DNA from: Candidatus Shapirobacteria bacterium UBA2283
Lineage (GTDB): Bacteria > Patescibacteriota > Microgenomatia > UBA12405
Reading direction: 5' to 3'
DNA length: 9,244 bases
NCBI GenBank assembly: GCA_002345725.1
Contig: DDWP01000063.1
Location: 1-9,244 of the forward strand
Under the pieces are notes generated by a model that saw nothing but the letters and a program-made list of their open reading frames with translations, had not been told where the DNA came from and ran no database searches. This document shows positions 1 through 5,102 of the stretch, piece after piece (the first letter of the stretch is position 1; every line of letters begins with the position of its first letter). Both the position numbers and the translations under genes were made by a program.

Positions 1-881
1 TGATGAAGATGTTGGCCGTCGGACAGAAGCAATGGCCTTCTTTGATAAAAACGTCGAAGCATTACAAAAACAGCGTCAATCATAGGTACTGCTAGAAGAA
101 GAGTAATAGTGGCGAGCTTAGCACCAGAAAGTATCGACAGGACAGCGAGAAAAAGTCCAGCTAAACTCTTGGCACTGTAGCCAACCATAATGCTTTGAGG
201 ATAGAAGTTGAATGGCAGAAATCCTAAGTAAGCCCCGGCAACGCTACCAGCCAGGATAATAACCGGCCACTGGGTAGTATCACCAGCAAATCTAAGCCCC
301 AATATGCCCACAAACAAGGCAGATATGGAGACAAATCCAGGGAGCTGACCCTCTACTCCACCAGCCCAACCAATGACATTCATACACCAAATAATCCAAA
401 CGATAGCAAGAATATCTGAAATCACCCAGAGACTATGTGGACCAAAGAATTCAAAACTAAAACGAAAAGAAGAAAGATCGATGACTCCACCAAACGGGTT
501 TGAGATATAGGCAATGCCGATACCTGAGCCAACTATAATTAGCCCCGAGATAGTGTTAGTCAGAAGTCTAACCCTAGGACTAATGTCTTTAATATCGTCC
601 CATAGTCCTATAACTAAAGTAAGAAGGGCGCTAGTGAATATGGCTAACAGATGTTTATCTAAAGGTAGAAAAATAGAGGCAGAAACAACGATAGCAATAA
701 AAATTGGCAGGCCTCCCCCTCTGGGAACTGAGAATGCGGTGGTGGCATTATGAGTCTTGCGTTGCTTTAACGCAGGGTCTTCTACCCAATTGTGACTAAT
801 AAAAAAGTCTCTAATAAATGGAGTAAGTAGGTAAGAAATCAGAAATGCCAAAAAGATGCTGGAGATAAATTGGATAATCAT
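1..881 (-). CDS. WecA/MraY-like polyprenyl-phosphate sugar-1-phosphate transferase homologue with altered active-site motifs (partial, C-terminus off window)
   Basis: Reading from ATG at 881 gives 293 complete codons before the left edge. It is a polytopic membrane protein. Canonical family members transfer a sugar-1-phosphate from a UDP-sugar to undecaprenyl phosphate on the cytoplasmic face of the membrane. Family landmarks appear in order: the PxxGG-type motif VPRGGGLPI (R54, G55-G57), DDIKD (D95, D96, D99), NVIGWAGGVEGQ (168-179), GFLPFNFYP (220-228), VGYSAKSLAG (233-242) and the terminal DGQHLH (288-293). Two motifs are abnormal. The usual DGxDG is GGVEG (174-178), and the usual MGDxGS is VGYSAK, so aspartates expected in the active site are G, E and Y. 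The frame is intact, so this looks like a divergent subfamily or pseudoenzyme rather than decay. The start lies one base after the stop of the preceding 126-aa gene, and no separate Shine-Dalgarno is seen. Family membership is secure; catalysis is not. Confidence 0.88.
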   Translation of the reverse strand, partial: MIIQFISSIFLAFLISYLLTPFIRDFFISHNWVEDPALKQRKTHNATTAFSVPRGGGLPIFIAIVVSASIFLPLDKHLLAIFTSALLTLVIGLWDDIKDISPRVRLLTNTISGLIIVGSGIGIAYISNPFGGVIDLSSFRFSFEFFGPHSLWVISDILAIVWIIWCMNVIGWAGGVEGQLPGFVSISALFVGILGLRFAGDTTQWPVIILAGSVAGAYLGFLPFNFYPQSIMVGYSAKSLAGLFLAVLSILSGAKLATITLLLAVPMIDAVFVMLRRFYQRRPLLLSDGQHLH

Positions 882-882
882 C

Positions 883-1263
883 CTAAGAGATAAGGCTAAT
901 AATTTGATAAGTAGCGATGGTGGAAAAGAAGGAAAAAGCGAGAGATCCGACAATAAGAAGACGAGACAAAAGTTGGACTGAGTTCAGAAAGAAAACAGCT
1001 AAAATATTGTTGATAATTAAGACCAGCACAGAAGCTACAGGAAGGATGATAATACTAGAGGCAGAAGCAAGCTGGACCTCACCCCAAGGCTGTGAATAGT
1101 AGAGAGGTATTTGAGGTGGCAGGCTACTGAACTTCATAAGAATCATACCGAATTGAACTAAAACAAAAAAAAGTGTCCAACGAAAAAAGAGGCTGTTTAT
1201 CTTTTCCTGCCAAAAAAGACCGATGCGGGAGACGGCAAAAGAAAGTGGCTTAAATAAGTTCAT
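883..1263 (-). CDS. Small three-helix membrane protein with LPPQIPLYYSQPWGE motif, function unknown
   Basis: This 126-residue protein has three hydrophobic segments, at about residues 28-44, 69-92 and 99-124, and a basic N-terminus. Between helices 1 and 2 is LPPQIPLYYSQPWGEVQLA (48-66). Its LPxxIPLxxxxxWGE shape recalls the short periplasmic motif of DUF1648/SdpI-like proteins (LPxxIPxHxxxxG), but the similarity is too short to assign the family. The start overlaps the stop of the upstream GT39-like gene as ATGA (1260-1263), and the stop is one base from the next ATG. The three genes therefore almost certainly share one transcript with coupled translation. The context suggests an accessory subunit for a membrane glycosylation step, which is inference only. 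I do not recognise a named function. Confidence 0.85.
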   Translation of the reverse strand: MNLFKPLSFAVSRIGLFWQEKINSLFFRWTLFFVLVQFGMILMKFSSLPPQIPLYYSQPWGEVQLASASSIIILPVASVLVLIINNILAVFFLNSVQLLSRLLIVGSLAFSFFSTIATYQIISLIS

Positions 1264-2720
1264 TGGTCCAAGTCAACCTTGTTAAAGACAACCACTTCAC
1301 CGTAAGCAATTGAGGGGACATAGTAGCGAGAGATAAAAAGATCAAGTTCAGGAAAAGGTCTACCGGGCTGAGGAAAATAAACAATGAACTTGGGATAAGC
1401 AGTCCTAAGATAGTCCATGGTGGCAGAATGCTGTTTGAAGTCAGTAATGTGGTAAGCAACTGTATATCTACCGACAGGTAATCGCTCTGACAAGGCGTAA
1501 AGATGGGGATTGTCTCCCCAAACAAAAACTGGTTGATCGGGGCTCGAGTTGTCTTTAATGAATTTAGATATCTGGTAATCCCGCTCTAAAGATTGCCCGT
1601 AGTAGGACATTTGGTTACCCTGTAGATAGAAATTACGATAATAAGAAAAAACAGGATAGACATAAAACTTATACTTGAAAAAACAAAACACAAGAAACAA
1701 AATACAGAACAAGGTGAAGAGACGAATTTTTTTGGACAATTTTGAATCAAACAAAAAGATGAGGAGGAGAATGAGTGGTGGCAAAATTTGGATAAGATAG
1801 TGAGGATATGGACGAGTGGACAGAAGAGCGCCAAAGATGGTGGCGGCAAACCACAAAGTCAAGAAAGAAACTTTCTCAGAAATAAGTTTTTTGCGGTACA
1901 GAACCAATGATAAGAGATAGAAAACAGCAAGGATAGCAGCCCGACCAAGAAGTCCACTATCAGTTGAAGAACCAGAGTGTGAGCCAGTAGACCAGGAAGA
2001 TAGGTATCCAAAATTCTGAAACAGGGCGGCAAAGAGGAATTCATTAACTGCACCTTTAAAATAAAAATAGACCAAATATAGAAGTGTGGGGAGTGAGAAT
2101 GAGATAAGAAGTATGAAGTATGATTTAAGAATAAAACCAATCTTTTTAAGGTCAAAATTGGTGATTAATATCCAGAAACAAAGAAAGGCAAATTCAAAAG
2201 CGACGGGAATCTTGATAGTAAAGGCAAAACCAAGAAGGAGTCCCGCCGCCGCCAAGGCTCTGGCGGGCAAGCCTGATTTTTTGACAGAAGAGATGAGATA
2301 AATTGCCCAAATTGTGGGAAGGAGCATAAAGATTTCAGCATTAGCTATAGATCCTTCGAAAAGAGGAATGGAAGTGAGGATGATAAAGAACAAAGTTGCA
2401 AGTCGGGAAAATCTTAAAGTCAAAAATCTATTTGATAAGAGATAAAATACGTAAACAGTGGGGATCATCCATAATGCAAGTAGAAGTCTAAAACCAAAAA
2501 CTGTCTGGCCAAAAGCAGCGAGATAGTAGAGAGTAGGAGGTTTGTTGTCGTGAATTTGACTATAAAGAGTCAGCCCTCGTTGGATGGCCTGACCTAGAAC
2601 TAGATAGATATTCTCATCACCATACCAGTATGGTTCAAAGAGAGAAGGGAGACGGAGAAATAAGAATAATAAAGAAGCAAAAACCCAAAATTTATTTTTC
2701 TTGATCCAAGTAAGGAACAT
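1260..2720 (-). CDS. GT-C fold membrane glycosyltransferase, GT39/PMT-like
   Basis: The product has 486 residues with roughly ten or more hydrophobic segments and a soluble C-terminal tail. The first external loop carries the GT-C signature: YGDENIYLVLGQAIQRG (33-49, with D35/E36), then LYSQIHDNKPPTLYY (52-66, with D58, K60, P61). These are typical of GT39/ArnT/PMT-like enzymes, which transfer sugars from polyprenyl-phosphate donors on the outer face of the membrane. NAEIFMLLP (127-135), RPYPHYLIQILPP (303-315) and a terminal VFVWGDNPHLYAL (398-410) also fit this group. Donor and acceptor cannot be read from the sequence. The ATG at 2720 follows a promoter candidate by only 6 nt and has no Shine-Dalgarno. 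The stop TGA overlaps the next gene's ATG. Residues 149-160 are encoded by a GC-rich palindrome that looks inserted (see the repeat at 2241-2276). Confidence 0.9.
   Translation of the reverse strand: MFLTWIKKNKFWVFASLLFLFLRLPSLFEPYWYGDENIYLVLGQAIQRGLTLYSQIHDNKPPTLYYLAAFGQTVFGFRLLLALWMIPTVYVFYLLSNRFLTLRFSRLATLFFIILTSIPLFEGSIANAEIFMLLPTIWAIYLISSVKKSGLPARALAAAGLLLGFAFTIKIPVAFEFAFLCFWILITNFDLKKIGFILKSYFILLISFSLPTLLYLVYFYFKGAVNEFLFAALFQNFGYLSSWSTGSHSGSSTDSGLLGRAAILAVFYLLSLVLYRKKLISEKVSFLTLWFAATIFGALLSTRPYPHYLIQILPPLILLLIFLFDSKLSKKIRLFTLFCILFLVFCFFKYKFYVYPVFSYYRNFYLQGNQMSYYGQSLERDYQISKFIKDNSSPDQPVFVWGDNPHLYALSERLPVGRYTVAYHITDFKQHSATMDYLRTAYPKFIVYFPQPGRPFPELDLFISRYYVPSIAYGEVVVFNKVDLDQ
2241..2276. 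repeat. GC-rich palindromic element inside the GT39-like gene
   Basis: This 36-bp stretch is about 75% G+C in a markedly AT-rich gene. It contains the inverted pair CCCGCC (2242-2247) and GGCGGG (2262-2267) around a GCCAAGGC core. It encodes SGLPARALAAAG (residues 149-160) just before a predicted membrane helix and is a whole number of codons. The abrupt base-composition change and hairpin potential suggest a dispersed repetitive element that entered the gene in frame. Only one copy is in the window, so its repetitive nature is inferred. Confidence 0.5.
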
Positions 2721-2726
2721 TGATTT

Positions 2727-2753
2727 ATTTTAGCACTAATATTTAGATGTCAT
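2727..2753 (-). promoter_or_regulatory. Candidate extended -10 promoter of the GT39-126aa-WecA-like operon
   Basis: On the minus strand, TGC-TAAAAT (2735-2727) is an extended -10 with one mismatch to TATAAT. A possible -35, ATGACA (2753-2748, one mismatch to TTGACA), lies 15 nt upstream, which is a short spacing. The -10 ends only 6 nt before the ATG at 2720, so transcription would begin at or next to the start codon, giving a leaderless mRNA. The 2721-2778 gap holds no other gene. Confidence 0.5.
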
Positions 2754-2762
2754 CGCGAGACA
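2748..2762. repeat. Short imperfect palindrome between GT2 and GT39 genes
   Basis: TGTCATCGCGAGACA has TGTC/GACA arms around a TCGCGA core. It sits just downstream of the GT2 stop, has no T-tract after it in the direction of transcription and is too weak to call a terminator. It may be an eroded copy of a dispersed intergenic repeat, or part of the -35 region of the following gene. Confidence 0.25.
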
Positions 2763-2778
2763 GGCAACAACATGAGAA

Positions 2779-4278
2779 TCAACTGGCCTTTTTTTGAGTG
2801 GTTTTGTATTCCAGGCGATGACCAAACATTAATCGAGTGTGTGAATGAAGCCCAGGTAAAACTGACATGGTTAAAGTAGCTAGTGGCATGAAAGGCCATT
2901 GGAGGATATTTTTAAGAATGTTTCTAAAACCTGTCTTCTGATATTTGGGACGTAATTTCCAATCAAGAACTATTAAAACAGTAAGTGGAATGAGACACAG
3001 GGTGAGAATGACGTTGGATATTCGAGGTAAGTTGAAACCAATAGCTGTCTGGAAAAAAGTCGGGTTAAGGACGACAGGAAGAGAAGTGCCAAGAGTAAGA
3101 ATAAACCAATTACTAGACCAAATAAAGTGAGTCTCAATTAATTTGAAAATACGAAGAACGCGAGTTATGACGGGGATCTCTGGATGACGCATAGATTGAG
3201 AAATGGCATAAGGAATGTCGATCGCACCCCAAGCATGACGTAAACACTGATTGTATCGATTCTTGAGAGCGCCAAAATAACTCTGCCCGTCTGGAGCATC
3301 AACTACAGTAGGGAGAAATATTGGTTCAACACGGCTTCTACCTCCTGAAGCAAAAAAAGTCTGGAGGAATATATGCCAATCTTCGGGAATCATGTCGATG
3401 TCCCAATAGCCAGCTTGGTCAATCAAAAGATAAGAAGAGGAATAACAAGAATAATTAAAGAACAGACCATCAGGCTCTTGAATATTAGCAATGTGAATAA
3501 CATTGCCCAAAGTACCGATAATACGAATCGGAGCAGGAACACTGTTGATATTGTGATGCCAAAATATGGGTGACTGCCAAAAAAGATAATGACGACTAGA
3601 CGAACTGGCAAAGCTGTAGGTTAGAGCAGAGAAGTATTTGGGGTGAAAAAGGGTATCGACGTCACATGAAGTTAAAGTACAATTTTCAATTTTTAGTTTT
3701 GTACCGAGAAACTTCTTCTTAAAATATTTGGCAGCATAAGCCTCATTGCTATGTTTTCCAACAGTTTCGCCTGGAGTATCGCTAGGGTGTTCGGTAAAAA
3801 TTAGGTTACCAAAGATGTTTTTGTATTTTTTGAGAAAGTAATCTTTAGTAGTATTGTTGTTATCTTGACCAGCCCTTTGTTCTTGAGCCAAGATAACGTG
3901 AATTTTTTTAAGATTGATATCAATTTGTTGAGATAGACTGCCGATAGCCATATCGATAACTTCAACAGGCTCTTTATAGGAGGAAATGACGACCACGTGA
4001 TTAATATCGTTATATTTGAACCAATCAGCCCTGAAGTTTTCCTGAAACAGGTCTAGCCAATTTGTCTTACTAGCAGTAAGTATTTTAAAATAACCGATAA
4101 CAGCGAAAAAAGCTGACTTGAATGACTGGTAAAGCCAATAAATCAAAAAAGCGATAACAAAGTAGGCAACTGCTTTAGGAAAAAAAATGGCTCCCCAAAT
4201 AGGAAAACTAATCGTAGTCCAGGCGAATATCCCAGGGATCATTTCCAAGAGACGATAGGACTTGGTATTTTTATTCAT
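2779..4278 (-). CDS. Membrane-bound family 2 glycosyltransferase
   Basis: With the ATG at 4278 the product has 499 residues. An upstream in-frame ATG at 4446 was rejected because it would run through the start of the divergent nucleotidyltransferase gene and add 56 residues lacking family character. Two N-terminal hydrophobic segments (about 14-33 and 36-66) precede a cytoplasmic GT-A domain. That domain begins HVVVISSYKEP (94-104), carries the metal/nucleotide DxD as SCDVD (204-208), and has the catalytic-base-type PED (298-300) and the acceptor-side NQCLRHAW (343-350), a variant of QxxRW. Four or so C-terminal membrane segments follow (about 390-475). This layout matches processive or polymerising membrane GT2 enzymes (Glyco_trans_2_3 type), which use a nucleotide-sugar donor. 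The exact sugar is unknown. It lies upstream of the GT39-like operon in the same direction, suggesting one surface-glycan pathway. Confidence 0.88.
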   Translation of the reverse strand: MNKNTKSYRLLEMIPGIFAWTTISFPIWGAIFFPKAVAYFVIAFLIYWLYQSFKSAFFAVIGYFKILTASKTNWLDLFQENFRADWFKYNDINHVVVISSYKEPVEVIDMAIGSLSQQIDINLKKIHVILAQEQRAGQDNNNTTKDYFLKKYKNIFGNLIFTEHPSDTPGETVGKHSNEAYAAKYFKKKFLGTKLKIENCTLTSCDVDTLFHPKYFSALTYSFASSSSRHYLFWQSPIFWHHNINSVPAPIRIIGTLGNVIHIANIQEPDGLFFNYSCYSSSYLLIDQAGYWDIDMIPEDWHIFLQTFFASGGRSRVEPIFLPTVVDAPDGQSYFGALKNRYNQCLRHAWGAIDIPYAISQSMRHPEIPVITRVLRIFKLIETHFIWSSNWFILTLGTSLPVVLNPTFFQTAIGFNLPRISNVILTLCLIPLTVLIVLDWKLRPKYQKTGFRNILKNILQWPFMPLATLTMSVLPGLHSHTRLMFGHRLEYKTTQKKAS

Positions 4279-4318
4279 ATAAAGACTATTTATTATATCA
4301 ATCAAGGTAGAATAAGTA
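4279..4318. promoter_or_regulatory. Divergent 40-bp promoter region between GT2 and nucleotidyltransferase
   Basis: On the minus strand TGA-TATAAT (4300-4292) is a perfect extended -10. It ends 13 nt before the GT2 ATG at 4278, leaving a predicted leader of only about 6-7 nt. No convincing -35 is visible upstream, which is common for extended -10 promoters. On the plus strand the overlapping TATTAT (4291-4296) could be a -10 for the nucleotidyltransferase, but with weaker support. The two promoters would share DNA and could compete. Confidence 0.55.
4304..4307 (+). promoter_or_regulatory. Weak Shine-Dalgarno of the nucleotidyltransferase gene
   Basis: AAGG lies 11 nt before the ATG at 4319. 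It is short and rather far from the start, but it is the only Shine-Dalgarno-like site near a start in this window and supports choosing 4319. Confidence 0.35.
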
Positions 4319-5086
4319 ATGAGTCGGTCTCTTAGGCAAGCAATTTTGAAAACCATAAGATATGGACGTCGGTTTGGGGTTGAATATACAGAGCGAGAAG
4401 TGATGGAGAGATTGATATCGGATAAAATATTTAGTCTAAAAGTCAAAAGTCAAAAGTCTAAAAGTCAGACTGTTGAAAATAAGATGAAACTAGCAATAAG
4501 ACTGGCAAAAGAGATTGGGGGCAGATTTGGCGATATATTATTTATTGGGGTAACAGGATCAGTGGCAGCAGGGTATCCACCAGAGAATAGTGATATAGAT
4601 CTAATGGTAGTGACGAGAAAAAATACTTTATGGTTAACAAGATTGCTGCTAAGATTTTGGGTGTGGCAAAAAGGTATCCCCCATCGAAAATATGGCAAAC
4701 CAGAACTTGAGAATGAGTTTTGCTTCAACTTGTGGCTAGAAGAAGACTCACTAAAATTACCAAAGAACAGACAAAACTTGAAGAATGCAATGGACTTGAT
4801 ATTAATGAAAACGATACTAAATAGAAATAATACTTATGAAAAACTGGTGATGGAGAATGATTGGGCGAGATTCTTCGTAGCCAATGGCTACGAAAGAATA
4901 AAGTCAAAAGTCAAAAGTTCCCCCAAGGGGACTTCCTTATGGGCGCAAAAGTCAAAAGAAAGCAGTTGGTTAAAGAAAATAATAAATTGGACGGTGTTTT
5001 GGCCACAATGGTGGTACATGAAAAGAAAAGTTGGGAGAGGAATAATTGATAGGAAAAGGGCTTTTTTTCATCCGGGCAATAAGTGA
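4319..5086 (+). CDS. MNT-type nucleotidyltransferase domain protein with repeat insertions
   Basis: The product has 255 residues. The N-terminus (1-36, MSRSLRQAILKTIRYG...) looks like a small winged-helix-like segment. It is followed by a polymerase-beta-superfamily nucleotidyltransferase core with GVTGSVAAG (77-85) and SDIDLMVV (91-98). These give the GS signature and the two metal-binding aspartates D92 and D94. A clear third carboxylate is missing, and the matching strand reads FCFNLWLEED (134-143). The C-terminus ends with AFFHPGN, as I recall for this group in CPR bacteria. Function and target are unknown; such domains may modify nucleotides, proteins or antibiotics. Two stretches, residues about 39-51 and 185-215, are encoded by tandem or palindromic repeats (4433-4471 and 4871-4956) and are probably later insertions. 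The gene runs divergently from GT2. Its last codons contain the promoter candidate for the downstream gene. Confidence 0.8.
   Translation: MSRSLRQAILKTIRYGRRFGVEYTEREVMERLISDKIFSLKVKSQKSKSQTVENKMKLAIRLAKEIGGRFGDILFIGVTGSVAAGYPPENSDIDLMVVTRKNTLWLTRLLLRFWVWQKGIPHRKYGKPELENEFCFNLWLEEDSLKLPKNRQNLKNAMDLILMKTILNRNNTYEKLVMENDWARFFVANGYERIKSKVKSSPKGTSLWAQKSKESSWLKKIINWTVFWPQWWYMKRKVGRGIIDRKRAFFHPGNK
4433..4471. repeat. Tandem AGTC(T)AAA repeat within the nucleotidyltransferase gene
   Basis: The units are AGTCTAAA (4433-4440), AGTCAAA (4441-4447), AGTCAAA (4448-4454), AGTCTAAA (4455-4462) and AGTCAGA (4463-4469). AGTCT (4433-4437) and AGACT (4467-4471) form inverted ends. The array encodes a low-complexity K/S/Q/V run (about residues 39-51) between the N-terminal segment and the nucleotidyltransferase core, and the frame stays open. 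The heptamer recurs at 4902-4915 and 4950-4956 in the same gene. Confidence 0.75.
4871..4956. repeat. Composite palindrome/heptamer element within the nucleotidyltransferase gene
   Basis: Three parts are visible. The first is a strong inverted repeat TTCGTAGCC (4874-4882) / GGCTACGAA (4886-4894) with a three-base loop. The second is heptamers AGTCAAA at 4902-4908, 4909-4915 and 4950-4956. The third is a second hairpin, AAGT-t-CCCC (4915-4923) with GGGGACTT (4927-4934). The block encodes residues 185-215 with no frameshift or stop. It looks like one or more mobile-derived repeat units inserted in frame near the C-terminus. Confidence 0.65.
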
Positions 5087-5092
5087 TACAAT
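5065..5092 (+). promoter_or_regulatory. Candidate promoter of the DUF5667-PBP operon
   Basis: TTTTCA (5065-5070, four of six matches to -35) is followed after 16 nt by TGA-TACAAT (5084-5092), an extended -10 with one mismatch. It overlaps the last codons and stop of the nucleotidyltransferase gene. The -10 ends 10 nt before the ATG at 5103, so a transcript would have a leader of only a few bases. This supports 5103 as the start over 5046. Confidence 0.5.
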
Positions 5093-5102
5093 AAATGTAC
5101 TC

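Noticed and set aside
514..753. Plus-strand 79-codon open frame
   Set aside because: It is antisense to the WecA-like gene, whose protein motifs are unmistakable. The composition is not protein-like and there is no start signal.
883..1525. Open frames at 917-1099 (+) and 1250-1525 (-)
   Set aside because: They lie in other frames of the 126-aa and GT39-like genes and show no recognisable domain.
1586..2301. Open frames at 1586-1849 (-), 1859-2155 (-) and 2086-2301 (+)
   Set aside because: They are shadows of the GT39-like gene in an AT-rich region, with no family features.
2721..2778. Intrinsic terminator after the GT2 gene
   Set aside because: The only palindrome is imperfect and is not followed by a T-run in the minus direction.
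2945..3611. Open frames at 2945-3130 (+), 3373-3573 (+) and 3423-3611 (-)
   Set aside because: They lie inside the GT2 gene, whose catalytic motifs fix the true frame.
4279..4446. N-terminal extension of the GT2 gene to an ATG at 4446
   Set aside because: It would overlap the opening 128 bp of the divergent nucleotidyltransferase, add residues with no family character and lie upstream of the extended -10 at 4292-4300.
4871..4956. CRISPR array or terminator at the hairpin/heptamer block
   Set aside because: There are no regular spacers, the units are 7 nt, the hairpins are inside an open coding frame, and there is no T-tract after them.
5046..5102. Earlier ATG for the DUF5667-like protein
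   Set aside because: It overlaps the nucleotidyltransferase by 41 bp and precedes the promoter candidate. The 5103 start gives a compact signal segment. It remains possible.
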